Of a stretch of 64,000 nucleotides of DNA, positions 37,501 to 52,500 are shown piece by piece. The notes under the pieces are model-generated. The model made no database searches, was not told the DNA's origin, and saw only the letters and a list, made by a program, of their open reading frames with translations. The stretch lies in NCBI RefSeq assembly GCF_029227915.1, contig NC_079884.1, positions 29,824,001-29,888,000 of the forward strand, in the 5' to 3' direction. This stretch comes from Hydractinia symbiolongicarpus. Lineage: Eukaryota > Cnidaria > Hydrozoa > Anthoathecata > Hydractiniidae. The first letter of the stretch is position 1; every line of letters starts with the position of its first letter. The translations under genes and the position numbers were made by a program.

Positions 37501-40500
37501 AAAGAAGTTTAATCGCCGGCAAACGAAAACCCGCGATTTCCCGTAAATGCCGGGCTTGGCCCGTATAGTTGAATGTATATAAAGAAAGTACCCAAGGAGT
37601 AAACTGAATTCCCAAACGATTTTTCAAATTATTTCTGCACCAATAGAACGAATGAGACTTGTAGTTTTCAAAAATGTTTTCATTTTTGATGGGACGCTGA
37701 ATAAAATAAAGTTTAATCGCCGGCAAACGAAAACCCGCGATTTCCCGTAAATCCCAGACTCGGCCCGTATAGTCAAAAGTATACAAAGAAAGTACTCAGG
37801 GAGTAAACTCATTTCCCGAACGATTTTTTAAATTATTTTTTCACCACTGAAACGCATGAGACTTGTAGTTTTTAAAAATGTTTTCATTTTTGATGAGACG
37901 CTTAATGAAAGAGGTTTAATCGCCGGAAAACAAAAACCAGCGAATTCCCCTAAATCCCGGGCTTGGCCCGTGTAGTCGAATGTATACAAAGAAAGTACCC
38001 AGGGAGTAAACTCATTTCCCGAATGATTTTTTAAATTTTTTTTTCACCACTAAAACGCACGAGACTTGTAGTTTTCAAAAATGTTTTCATTTTTGATGAG
38101 ACGCTTAATGAAAGAGCTTTAAACGTCGGCAAACGAAAACCCGCCATTTCCCGTAAATCCCGGGCTTGGCCCGTATAGTCGAATGTATACAAAGAAAGTA
38201 CCCTGTGAGTAAACCCATTTCCAGAACGATTTTTCAAATTATTTTTTCACCACTAAAACGCATAAGACTTGTAGTTTTCAAAAATGTTTTCATTTTTGAT
38301 GAGACGCTGAATAAAAGAAGTTTAATCGCCGGCAAACGAAAACCCGCGATTTCCCGTAAATCCCGGACTCGGCCCGTATAGTCAAAAGTATACAAAGAAA
38401 GTACCCAGGGAGTAAACTCATTTCCCGAACGATTTTTTAAATTATTTTTTCACCACTAAAACGCATGAGACTTGTAGTTTTCAAAAATGTTTTCATTTTT
38501 GATGGGACGCTGAATAAAAGAAGTTTAATCGCCGGCAAACGAAAACCCGCGATTTCCCGTAAATCCCGGACTCGGCCCGTATAGTCAAAAGTATACAAAG
38601 AAAGTACTCAGGGAGTAAACTCATTTCCCGAACGATTTTTTAAATTATTTTTTCACCACTGAAACGCATGAGACTTGTAGTTTTTAAAAATGTTTTCATT
38701 TTTGATGAGACGCTTAATGAAAGAGGTTTAATCGCCGGAAAACAAAAACCAGCGAATTCCCCTAAATCCCGGGCTTGGCCCGTGTAGTCGAATGTATACA
38801 AAGAAAGTACCCAGGGAGTAAACTCATTTCCCGAATGATTTTCTAAATTTTTTTTTCACCACTAAAACGCACGAGACTTGTAGTTTTCAAAAATGTTTTC
38901 ATTTTTGATGAGACGCTTAATGAAAGAGCTTTAAACGTCGGCAAACGAAAACCCGCCATTTCCCGTAAATCCCGGGCTTGGCCCGTATAGTCGAATGTAT
39001 ACAAAGAAAGTACCCTGTGAGTAAACCCATTTCCAGACCGATTTTTCAAATTATTTTTTCACCACTAAAACGCATAAGACTTGTAGTTTTCAAAAATGTT
39101 TTCATTTTTGATGAGACGCTGAATAAAAGAAGTTTAATCGCCGGCAAACGAAAACCCGCGATTTCCCGTAAATCCCGGACTCGGCCCGTATAGTCAAAAG
39201 TATACAAAGAAAGTACCCAGGGAGTAAACTCATTTCCCGAACGATGTTTTAAATTATTTTTTCACCACTAAAACGCATGAGACTTGTAGTTTTTAAAAAT
39301 GTTTTCATGTTTGATGAGACGCTAAATAAAAGAAGTTTAATCGCTGGCAAACGAAAACCCGCAATTTCCCGTAAATCCCGAGCTTGGCCCGTATAGTCAA
39401 AAGTATACAAAGGAAGTACCCAGGAAGTAAACTCATTTCCGGAACGATTTTTTAAATTATTTTTTCACCACTAAAACGCATGAGACTTGTAATCTTCAAA
39501 CTTGTTCTCATTTTTGATGAGACGCTGAATAAAAGAAGTTTAATCGCTGGCAAAGGAAAACCTGCGATTTCCCGGACTCGGCCTGTAAAGTCAAAAGTAT
39601 ACAAAGAAAGTACCCAGAGTGTAAACTCATTTCCCGAACGATTTTTTAAATTATTATTTCACCACTACAACGCATGAGACTTGTAGTTTTCAAAAATGTT
39701 TTCATTTTTGATGAGACGCTGAATAAAAGAAGTTTAATCGCCGGCAAACGAAAACCTGCGATTTCCCGTAAATCCCGGACTCGGCCCGTATAGTGAAAAG
39801 TATACAAAGAAAGTACCCAGGGTGTAAACTCATTTCCCGAACGATTTTTTAAATTATTATTTCACCACTAAAGCCCATGAGACTTGTAGTTTTTAAAAAT
39901 GTTTTCATTTTTGATGAGACGCTGTATAAAAGAAGTTTAATCGCCGGCAAACGAAAACCCGCGAAATCCTGTAAATCCCGGACTCAGCCCGTATAGTCAA
40001 AAGTATACAAAGAAAGTACCCAGGGAGTAAACTCATTTCCCGAACGATTTTTTAAATTATTTTTACACCACGAAAACGCATGAGACTTGTAGTTTTCAGA
40101 AATGTTTTCATTTTTGATGAGATTCCTAATGAAAGTAGTTTAATCGCCGGCAAACGAAAACCCGGATTTCCCGTAAATCCCGGGCTTGGCCCGTACAGTC
40201 GAATGTATACAAAGAAAGTACCCTGTGAGTAAACTCATTTCCAAAACGATTTTTTAAATTATCTTTTCACCACTAAAACGCATGAGACTTGTAGTTTTCA
40301 AAAATGTTTTCATTTTTGATGGGACGCTGAATAAAAGAAGTTTAATCGCCGGCAAACGAAAACCCGCGATTTCCCGTAAATCCCGGGCTTGGCCCGTATA
40401 GTTGAATGTATAGAAAGAAAGTACCCAAGGAGTAAACTGAATTCCCAAACGATTTTTCAAATTATTTCTGCACCACTAGAACGAATGAGACTTGTAGTTT

Positions 40501-43500
40501 TCAAAAATGTTTTCATTTTTGATGAGACGCTGAATAAAAGAAGTTTAATCGCCAGCAAACGAAAACATGCGATTTCCCGTAAATCCCAGACTCGGCCCGT
40601 ATAGTCAAAACTATACAAAGAAAGTACCCAGGGAGTAAACTCATTTCCCGAACGATTTTTTAAATTATTATTTCACCACTAAAACGCATGAGACTTGTAG
40701 TTTTCAAAAATGTTTTCATTTTTGATGGGACGCTGAATAAAAGAAGTTTAATCGCCGGCAAACGAAAACCCGCGATTTCCCGTAAATCCCGGGCTTGGCC
40801 CGTATAGTTGAATGTATATAAAGAAAGTACCCAAGGAGTAAACTGAATTCCCAAACGATTTTTCAAATTATTTCTGCACCACTAGAACGAATGAGACTTG
40901 TAGTTTTCAAAAATGTTTTCATTTTTGATGAGACGCTGAATAAAAGAAGTTTAATCGCCAGCAAACGAAAACATGCGATTTCCCGTAAATCCCAGACTCG
41001 GCCCGTATAGTCAAAACTATACAAAGAAAGTACCCAGGGAGTAAACTCGTTTACCGAACGATTTTTTAAATTATTATTTCACCACTAAAGCCCATGAGAC
41101 TTGTAGTATTTAAAAATGTTTTCATTTTTGATGAGACGCTGAATAAAAGGAGTTTAATCGCGGGCAAACGAAAACCCGCCATTTCCCGTAAACGCCGGAC
41201 TCGGCCCGTATAGTCAAAAGTATACCAGGAGAGTACCCAGGGAGTAAACTCATTTCCCGAACGATTTTTTAAATTATTTTTTCACCACTAAAACGCATTA
41301 GACTTGTAGTTTTCAGAAATGTTTTCATTTTTGATGAGATGCCTAATGAAAGTAGTTTAATCGCCGGCAAACGAAAACCCGCGATTTCCCGTAAATCCCG
41401 GGCTTGGCCCGTACAGTCGAATGTATACAAAGAAAGTACCCTGTGAGTAAACTCATTTCCAAAACGATTTTTTAAATTATCTTTTCACCACTAAAACGCA
41501 TGAGACTTGTAGTTTTCAAAAATGTTTTCATTTTTGATGGGACGCTGAATAAAAGAAGTTTAATCGCCGGCAAACGAAAACCCGCGATTTCCCGTAAATC
41601 CCGGGCTTGGCACGTATAGTTGAATGTATATAAAGAAAGTACCCAAGGAGTAAACTGATTTCCCGAACGATTTTTCAAATTATGTCTGCACCACTAGAAC
41701 GAATGAGACTTGTAGTTTTCAAAAATGTTTTCATTTTTGATGGGACGCTGAATAAAAGAAGTTTAATCGCCGGCAAACGAAAACCCGCGATTTTCCGTAA
41801 ATCCCGGACTCGGCCCGTATAGTCAAAAGTATACAAAGAAAGTACCCAGGGAGTAAACTCATTTCCCGAACGATTTTTTAAATTATTTTTTCACCACTAA
41901 AACGCATGAGACTTGTAGTTTTTAAAAATGTTTTCATTTTTGATGAGACGCTTAATGAAAGAGGTTTAATCGCCGGAAAACGAAAACCAGCGATTTCCCC
42001 TAAATCCCGGGCTTGGCCTGTGTAGTCGAATGTATACAAAGAAAGTACCCAGGGAGTAAACTCATTTCCCGAATGATTTTTTAAATTTTTTTTTCACCAC
42101 TAAAACGGACGAGACTTGTAGCTTTCAAAAATGTTTTCATTTTTGATGAGACGCTTAATGAAAGAGCTTTAATCGTCGGCAAACGAAAACCCGCGATTTC
42201 CCGTAAATCCCGGGCTTGGCCCGTATAGTCAAATGTATACAAAGAAAGTACCCTGTGAGTAAACTCATTTCCAGAACGATTTTTCAAATTATTTTTTCAC
42301 CACTAAAACGCATAGGACTTGTAGTTTTCAAAAATGTTTTCATTTTTGATGAGACGCTGAATAAAAGAAGTTTAATCGCCGGCAAACGAAAACCCGCGAC
42401 TTCCCGTAAATCCCGGCTTGGCCCGTGTAGTTGAATGTATATAAAGAAAGTACCCAAGGAGTAAACAGATTGCCCGAACGATTTTTTAAATTAATTCTGC
42501 ACCACTAGAACGAATGAGACTTGTAGTTTTCAAAAATGTTTTCATTTTTTATGAGACGCTGAATAAAAGAAGTTTAATCGCCGGCAAACGAAAACCTGCG
42601 ATTTTCCGTAAATCACAGACTCGGCCCGTATAGTAAAAGGTATACAAAGAAAATACCCAGGGAGTAAACTCATTTCCCGAACGATTTTTTAAATTATTAT
42701 TTCACCACTAAAGCCCATGAGACTTGTAGTTTTTAAAAATGTTTTCATTTTTGATGAGACGCCGAATAAAAGGAGTTTAATCGCCGGCAAACGAAAACCC
42801 GCCATTTCCCGTAAATCCCGGGCTTGGCCCGTACAGTCGAATGTATACAAAGAAAGTACCCTGTGAGTAAACTCATTTCCAAAACGATTTTTTAAATTAT
42901 CTTTTCACCACTAAAACGCATGAGACTTGTAGTTTTCAAAAATGTTTTCATTTTTGATGGGACGCTGAATAAAAGAAGTTTAATCGCCGGCAAACGAAAA
43001 CCCGCGATTTCCCGTAAATCCCGGACTCGGCCCGTATAGTCAAAAGTATACAAAGAAAGTACCCAGGGAGTAAACTCATTTCCCGAACGATTTTTTAAAT
43101 TATTTTTTCACCACTAAAACGCATGAGACTTGTAGTTTTTAAAAATGTTTTCATTTTTGATGAGACGCTTAATGAAAGAGGTTTAATCGCCGGAAAACGA
43201 AAACCAGCGATTTCCCCTAAATCCCGGGCTTGGCCCGTGTAGTCGAATGTATACAAAGAAAGTACCCAGGGAGTAAACTCATTTCCCGAATGATTTTTTA
43301 AATTTTTTTTTCACCACTAAAATGCATGAGACTTGTAGTTTTCAAAAATGTTTTCATTTTTGATGAGACGCTTAATGAAAGAGCTTTAATCGTCGGCAAA
43401 CGAAAACCCGCGATTTCCAGTAAATCCCGGGCTTGGCCCGTATAGTCGAATGTATACAAAGAAAGTACCCTGTGAGTAAACTCATTTCCAGAACGGTTTT

Positions 43501-46500
43501 TCAAATTATTTTTTCAACACTAAAACGCATAGGACTTGTAGTTTTCAAAAATGTTTTCATTTTTGATGAGACGCTGAATAAAAGAAGTTTAATCGCCGGC
43601 AAACGAAAACCCGCGATTTCCCGTAAATCCCGGCTTGGCCCGTGTAGTTGAATGTATATAAAGAAAGTACCCAAGGAGTAAACTGATTGCCCGAACGATT
43701 TTTTAAATTAATTCTGCACCACTAGAACGAATGAGACTTGTAGTTTTCAAAAATGTTTTCATTTTTTATGAGACGCTGAATAAAAGAAGTTTAATCGCCG
43801 GCAAACGAAAACCTGCGATTTCCCGTAAATCACAGACTCGGCCCGTATAGTAAAAGGTATACAAAGAAAATACCCAGGGAGTAAACTCATTTCCCGAACG
43901 ATTTTTTAAATTATTATTTCACCACTAAAGCCCATGAGACTTGTAGTTTTTAAAAATGTTTTCATTTTTGATGAGACGCCGAATAAAAGGAGTTTAATCG
44001 CCGATAAACGAAAACCCGCCATTTCCCGTAAACCCCGGACTCGGCCCGTATAGTCAAAAGTATACAAAGAAAGTACCCAGGGAGTAAACTCATTTCCCGA
44101 ACGATTTTTTAAATTATTTTTTCACCACTAAAACGCATGAGACTTGTAGTTTTCAGAAATGTTTTCATTTTTGATGAGATGCCTAATGAAAGTAGTTTAA
44201 TCGCCGGCAAACGAAAACCCGCGATTTCCCGTAAATCCCGGGCTTGGCCCGTACAGTCGAATGTATACAAAGAAAGTACCCTGTGAGTAAACTCATTTCC
44301 AAAACGATTTTTTAAATTATCTTTTCACCACTAAAACGCATGAGACTTGTAGTTTTCAAAAATGTTTTCATTTTTGATGGGACGCTGAATAAAAGAAGTT
44401 TAATCGCCGGCAAACGAAAACCCGCGATTTCCCGTAAATCCCGGAGTCGGCCCGTATAGTCAAAAGTATACAAAGAAAGTACCCAGGGAGTAAACTCATT
44501 TCCCGAACGATTTTTTAAATTATTTTTTCACCACTAAAACGCATGACACTTGTAGTTTTTAAAAATGTTTTCATTTTTGATGAGACGCTTAATGAAAGAG
44601 GTTTAATCGCCGGAAAACGAAAACCAGCGAAATTCCCCTAAATCCCGGGCTTGGCCCGTGTAGTCGAATGTATACAAAGAAAGTACCCAGGGAGTAAACT
44701 CATTTCCCGAATGATTTTTTAAATTTTTTTTTCACCATTAACACGCACGAGACTTGTAGTTTTCAAAAATGTTTTCATTTTTGATGAGACGCTTAATGAA
44801 AGAGCTTTAATCGTCGGCAAACGAAAACCCGCGATTTCCCGTAAATCCCGGGCTTGGCCCGTATAGTCGAATGTATATAAAGAAAGTACCCAAGGAGTAA
44901 ACTCATTTCCCGAACGATTTTTTAAATTATTTTTTCACCACTAAAACGCATGAGACTTGTAGTTTTCAAACTTGTTTTCATTTTTGATGAGACGCTGAAT
45001 AAAAGAAGTTTAATCGCCGGCAAACGAAAACCCGCGATTTCCCGTAAATCCCAGCTTGGCCCGTGTAGTTGAATGTATATAAAGAAAGTACCCAAGGAGT
45101 AAACTGATTGCCCGAACGATTTTTTAAATTATTATTTAACCACTAAAGCCCATGAGACTTGTAGTTTTCAAAAATGTTTTCATATTTGATGAGACGCTGA
45201 TTAAAAGAAGTTTAATTGCCGGCTAACGAAAACCCGCCATTTCCCGTAAATCCCAGGCTTGGCCCGTATAGTCAAAAGTATACATAGAAAGTACCCAGGG
45301 AGTAAACTCATTTCCCGAACGATTTTTTATATTATTTTTTCACCACTAAAACGCATAAGACTTGTAGTTTTCAAAAATGTTTTCATTTTTGATGGGACGC
45401 TGAATAAAAGAAGTTTATTCGCCGGCAAACGAAAACCCGCGATTTCCCGTAAATCCCGGGCTCGGCCCGTATAGTCAAAAGTATACAAAGAAAGTACCCA
45501 GGGAGTAATCCCATTTCCAGAACGATTTTTTAAATTATTTTTTCACCACTAAAACGCATGAGACTTGTAGTTTTTAAAAATGTTTTCATTTTTGATGAGA
45601 CGCTTAATGAAAGAGGTTTAATTGCCGGAAAATGAAAACCAGCGATTTCCCCTAAATCCCGGGCTTGGCCCGTGTAGTCGAATGTATACAAAGAAAGTAC
45701 CCAGGGAGTAAACTCATTTCCCAAATGATTTTTTAAATTTTTTTTTCACCACTAAAACGCACGAGACTTGTAGTTTTCAAAAATGTTTTCATTTTTGATG
45801 AGACGCTTAATGAAAGAGCTTTAATCGTCGGCAAACGAAAACCCTCGATTTCCCGTAAATCCCGGCTTGGCCCGTGTAGTTGAATGTATATAAAGAAAGT
45901 ACCCAAGGAGTAAACTGATTGCCCGAACGATTTTTTAAATTAATTCTGCACCACTAGAACGAATGAGACTTGTAGTTTTCAAAAATGTTTTCATTTTTAA
46001 TGAGACGTTTAATGAAAGAGGTTTAACCGCCGGCAAACGAAAACCCGCGATTTCCCGTAAATCCCGGGCTTGTCCCGTATAGTCGAATGTATACAAAGAC
46101 AGTACCCTGTGAGTAAATTCATTTCCAGAACGATTTTTTAAATTATCTTTTCACCACTAAATCGCATGAGACTTGTAGTTTTCAAAAATGTTTTTATTTT
46201 TTATGAGACGTTGAATAAAAGAAGTTTAATCGCCGGCAAACGAAAACCTGCGATTTCCCGTAAATCCCAGACTCGGCCCGTATAGTCAAAGGTATACAAA
46301 GAAAATAGCCAGGGAGTAAACTCATTTCCCGAACGATTTTTTAAATTATTATTTCACCACTAAAGCCCATGAGACTTGTAGTTTTTAAAAATGTTTTCAT
46401 TTTTGATGAGACGCCGAATAAAAGGAGTTTAATCGCCGGCAAACGAAAACCCGCCATTTCCCGTAAACCCCGGACTCGGCCCGTATAGTCAAAAGTATAC

Positions 46501-49500
46501 AAAGAAAGTACCCAGGAAGTAAACTCATTTCCCAAACGATTTTTTAAACTATTTTTTCACCACTAAAACGCATGAGACTTGTAGTTTTCAAAAATGTTTT
46601 CATTTTTGATGAGACGCTGAATAAAAGAAGTTTAATCGCCGGCAAACGAAAACCTGCGATTTCCCGTAAATCCCGGACTCGGCCTGTAAAGTCAAAAGTA
46701 TACGAAAAAGTACCCAGGGAGTAAACTCATTTCCCGAACGATTTTTTAAATTATTATTTAACCACTAAAGCCCATGAGACTTGTAGTTTTCAAAAATGTT
46801 TTCATTTTTGATGAGACGCTGATTAAAAGAAGTTTAATCGCCGGCAAACGAAAACCCGCCATTTCCCGTAAATCTCGGGCTTGGCCCGTATAGTCAAAAG
46901 TATACAAAGAAAGTACCCAGGGAGTAAACTCATTTCCCGAACGATTTTTTATATTATTTTTTCACCACTAAAACGCATGAGACTTGTAGTTTTCAAAAAT
47001 GTTTTCATTTTTGATGGGACGCTGAATAAAAGAAGTTTAATCGCCGGCAAACGAAAACCCGCGATTTCCCGTAAATCCCGGGCTTGGCCCGTATAGTCGA
47101 ATGTATACAAAGAAAGTACCCTGTGAGTAAACCCATTTCTAGAACGATTTTTTAAATTATTTTTTCACCACTAAAACGCATAAGACTTGTAGTTTTCAAA
47201 AATGTTTTCATTTTTGATGAGACGCTGAATAAAAGAAGTTTAATCGCCGGCAAAAGAAAACCCGCGATTTCCCGTAAATCCCGGGCTTGGTCCGTATAGT
47301 CAAATGTATACGAAGAAAATACCCAGGGAGTAAACTCATTTCCCAAACGATTTTTTAAATTATTTTTTCACCACTAAAACGCATGAGACTTGTAGTTTTC
47401 AAACTTTTTTTTATTTTTGATGGGACGCTGAATAAAAGAAGTTTAATCGCCGGCAAACGAAAACCCGCGATTTCCCGTAAATCCCGGGCTTGGTCCGTAT
47501 AGTCAAATGTATACGAAGAAAGTACCCAGGGAGTAAACTCATTTCCCAAACGATTTTTTAAATTATTTTTTCACCACTAAAACGCATGAGACTTGTAGTT
47601 TTCAAACTTGTTTTTATTTTTGATGGGACGCTGAATAAAAGAAGTTTAATCGCCGGCAAACGAAAACCCGCGATTTCCCGTAAATCCCGGGCTTGGCCCG
47701 TATAGTCGAATGTATACAAAGAAAGTACCCTGTGAGTAAACCATTTCTAGAACGATTTTTCAAATTATTTTTTCACCGCTAAAACGCATGACTTGTAGTT
47801 TTCAAAAATGTTTTCATTTTTGATGAGACGCTGAATAAAAGAAGTTTAATCGCCGGCAAACGAAAACCCGCGATTTCCCGTAAATCCCAGGCTTGGTCCG
47901 TATAGTCAAATGTATACGAAGAAAGTACCCAGGGAGTAAACTCATTTCCCAAACAATTTTTTAAATTATTTTTTCACCACTAAAACGCATGAGACTTGTA
48001 GTTTTCAAACTTGTTTTCATTTTTGATGAGACGCCGAATAAAAGAAGTTTAATCGCCGGCAAACGAAAACCCGCGATTTCCTGTAAATCCCGGGCTTGGC
48101 CCGTATAGTTGAATATATATAAAGAAAGTACCCAAGGAGTAAACTGATTGCCCGAACGATTTTTTAAATTATTTCTGCACCACTAGAACGAATGAGACTT
48201 GTAGTTTTCAAAAATGTTTTCATTTTTGATGAGACGCTGAATAAAAGAAGTTTAATCGCTGGCAAACGAAAACCCGCGATTTCCCGTAAATCCCGGGCTT
48301 GGTCCGTATAGTCAAATGTATACGAAGAAAGTACCCAGGGAGTAAACTCATTTCCCAAACGATTTTTTAAATTATTTTTTCACCACTAAAACGCATGAGA
48401 CTTGTAGTTTTCAAACTTGTTTTTATTTTTGATGGGACGCTGAATAAAAGAAGTTTAATCGCCGGCAAACGAAAACCCGCGATTTCCCGTAAATCCCGGG
48501 CTTGGCCCGTATAGTCGAATGTATACAAAAAAAGTACCCTGTGAGTAAACCATTTCTAGAACGATTTTTCAAATTATTTTTTCACCGCTAAAACGCATGA
48601 CTTGTTGTTTTCAAAAATGTTTTCATTTTTGATGAGACGCTGAATAAAAGAAGTTTAATCGCCGGCAAACGAAAACCCGCGATTTCCCGTAACTCCCGGG
48701 CTTGGTCCGTATAGTCAAATGTATACGAAGAAAGTACCCAGGAAGTAAACTCATTTCCCAAACGATTTTTTAAATTATTTTTTCACCACTAAAACGCATG
48801 AGACTTGTAGTTTTCAAACTTGTTTTCATTTTTGATGAAACGCCGAATAAAAGGAGTTTAATCGCCGGCAAACGAAAACCCGCGATTTCCCGTAAATCCC
48901 GGGCTTGGCCCGTATAGTCGAATGTATACAAAGAAAGTACCCTGTGAGTAAACCATTTCTAGAACGATTTTTCAAATTATTTTTTCACCACTAAAACGCA
49001 TGACTTGTAGTTTTCAAAAATGTTTTCATTTTTGATGAGACGCTGAATAAGAGAAGTTTAATCGCCGGCAAACGAAAACCCGCGATTTCCCGTAAATCCC
49101 GGGCTTGGTCCGTATAGTCAAATGTATACGAAGAAAGTACCCAGGGAGTAAACTCATTTCCCAAACGATTTTTTAAATTATTTTTTCACCACTAAAACGC
49201 ATGAGACTTGTAGTTTTCAAACTTGTTTTCATTTTTGATGAGACGCCGAATAAAAGAAGTTTAATCGCCGGCAAACGAAAACCCGCGATTTCCCGTAAAT
49301 CCCGGGCTTCGCCCGTATAGTTGAATGTATATAAATAAAGTACCCAAGGAGTAAACTGATTGCCCGAACGATTTTTTAAATTATTTCTGCACCACTAGAA
49401 CGAATGAGACTTGTAGTTTTCAAAAATGTTTTCATTTTTTATGAGACGCTGAATAAAAGAAGTTTAATCGCCGGCAAACGAAAACCTGCGATTTCCCGTA

Positions 49501-52500
49501 AATCCCAGACTCGGCCCATATAGTCAAAGGTATACAAAGAAAACACCCAGGGAGTAAACTCATTTCCTGAACGATTTTTTAAATTATTATTTCACCACTA
49601 AAGCCCATGAGACTTGTAGTTTTTAAAAATGTTTTCATTTTTGATGAGACGCCGAATAAAAGGAGTTTAATCGCCGGCAAACGAAAACCCGCCATTTTCC
49701 GTAAACCCCGGACTCGGCCCGTATAGTCAAAAGTATACAAAGAAAGTACCCAGGGAGTAAACTCATTTCCCGAACAATTTTTTAAATTATCTTTTCACCA
49801 CTAAATCGCACGAGACTTGTAGTTTTCAAAAATGTTTTCATTTTTGATGGGACGCTGAATAAAAGAAGTTTAATCGCCGGCAAACGAAAACCCGCGATTT
49901 CCCGTAAATCCCGGGCTTGGCCCGTATAGTTGAATGTAAATAAAGAAAGTACCCAAGGAGTAAACTGATTGCCCGAGCGATTTTTTAAATTATATCTGCA
50001 CCACTAGAACGAATGAGACTTGTAGTTTTCAAAAATGTTTTCATTTTTAATGGGACGTTTAATGAAAGAGGTTTAATCGCCGGCAAACGAAAACCCGCGA
50101 TTTCCCGTAAATCCCGGGCTTGTCCCGTATAGTCGAATGTATACAAAGAAAGTACCCTGTGAGTAAACTCATTTCCAGAACGATTTTTTAAATTATCTTT
50201 TCACCACTAAATCGCATGAGACTTGTAGTTTTCTAAAATGTTTTCATTTTTTATGAGACGCTGAATAAAAGAAGTTTAATCGCCGGCAAACGAAAACCTG
50301 CGATTTCCCGTAAATCCCAGACTCGGCCCATATAGTCAAAGGTATACAAAGAAAATACCCAGGGAGTAAACTCATTTCCCGAAGGATTTTTTAAATTATT
50401 ATTTCACCACTAAAGCCCATGAGACTTGTAGTTTCTAAAAATGTTTTCATTTTTGATGAGACGCCGAATAAAAGGAGTTTAATCGCCGGCAAACGAAAAC
50501 CCGTCATTTCCCGTAAACCCCGGAATCGGCCCGTATAGTCAAAAGTATACAAAGAAAGTACCCAGGGAGTAAACTCATTTCCGGAACGATTTTTTATATT
50601 AATTTTCTCACCACTAAAACGCATGAGACTTGTAGTTTTCAAAAATGTTTTCATTTTTGATGGCACGCTGAATAAAAGAAGTTTAATCGCCGGCAAACGA
50701 AAACCCGTCATTTCCCGTAAAACCCGGACTCGGCCTGTATATTCAAAAGTATACAAAGAAAGTACCCAAGGAGTAAACTGATTTCCCGAAGAATTTTTCA
50801 AATTTTTTCTGCACCATTAGAACGAATGAGACTTGTAGTTTTCAAAAATGTTTTCATTTTTGATGAGACGCTGAATAAAAGAAGTTTAATCGCCGGCAAA
50901 CGAAAACCTGCGATTTCCCGTAAATCCCAGACTCGGCCCGTATAGTCAAAGGTATACAAAGAAAATACCCAGGGAGCAAACTCATTTCCTGTACGATTTT
51001 TTAAATTATTATTTCACCACTAAAGCCCATGAGACTTGTAGTTTTTAAAAATGTTTTCATTTTTGATGAGATGCCGAATAAAAGGAGTTTAATCGCCGGC
51101 AAACGAAAACCCGCCATTTCCCGTAAACCCCGGACTCGGCCCGTATAGTAAAAAGTATACAAAGAAAGTACCCAGGGAGTAAACTCATTTCCCGAACGAT
51201 TTTTTAAATTATTTTTTCACCACTAAAACGCATGAGACTTGTAGTTTTCAAAATTGTTTTCATTTTTGATGAGACGCTGAATAAAAAAAGTTTAATCGCC
51301 GGCAAACAAAAACCTGCGATTTCCCGTAAATCCCGGACTCGGCCTGTAAAGTCAAAAGTATACAAAAAAGTACCCAGGGAGTAAACTCATTTCCCGAACG
51401 ATTTTTTAAATTATTATTTAACCACTAAAGCCCATGAGACTTGTAGTTTTCAAAAATGTTTTCATTTTTGATGAGACGCTGATTAAAAGAAGTTTAATCG
51501 CCGGCAAACGAAAACCCGCCATTTCCCGTAAATCCCGGGCTTGGCCCGTATAGTCAAAAGTATACAAAGAAAGTACCCAGGGAGTAAACTCATTTCCCGA
51601 ACGATTTTTTATTTTATTTTTTCACCACTAAAACGCATGAGACTTGTAGTTTTCAAAAATGTTTTCATTTTTGATGGGACGCTGAATAAAAGAAGTTTAA
51701 TCGCCGGCAAACGAAAACCCGCGATTTCCCGTAAATCCCGGGCTTGGCCCGTATAGTCGAATGTATACAAAGAAAGTACCCTGTGAGTAAACCCATTTCC
51801 AGAACGATTTTTCAAATTATTTTTTCACCACTAAAACGCATAAGACTTGTAGTTTTCAAAAATGTTTTCATTTTTGATGAGACGCTGAATAAAAGAAGTT
51901 TAATCGCCGGCAAACGAAAACCCGCGATTTCGCGTAAATCCCGGGCTTGGCCCGTATAGTCAAATGTATACGAAGAAAGTACCCAGGGAGTAAACTCATT
52001 TCCCGAACGATTTTTTAAATTATTTTTTCACCACTAGAACGCATGAGACTTGTAGTTTTCAAACTTGTTTTCATTTTTGATGAGACGCTGAATAAAAGAA
52101 GTTTAATCGCCGGCAAACAAAAACCCGCGATTTCCCGTAAATCCCGGGCTTTGCCCGTATAGTTGAATGTATATAAAGAAAGTACCCAAGGAGTAAACTG
52201 ATTGCCCGAACGATTTTTTAAATTATTTCTGCACCACTAGAATGAATGAGACTTGTAGTTTTTAAAAATGTTTTCATTTTTGATGAGACGCCGAATAAAA
52301 GGAGTTTAATCGCCGGCAAACGAAAACCTGCCATTTTCCGTAAACCCCGGACTCGGCCCGTATAGTCAAAAGTATACAAAGAAAGTGCCCAGGGAGTAAA
52401 CTCATTTCCCGAACGATTTTTTAAATTATCTTTTCACCACTAAATCGCACGAGACTTGTAGTTTTCAAAAATGTTTTCATTTTTTATGAGACCCTGAATA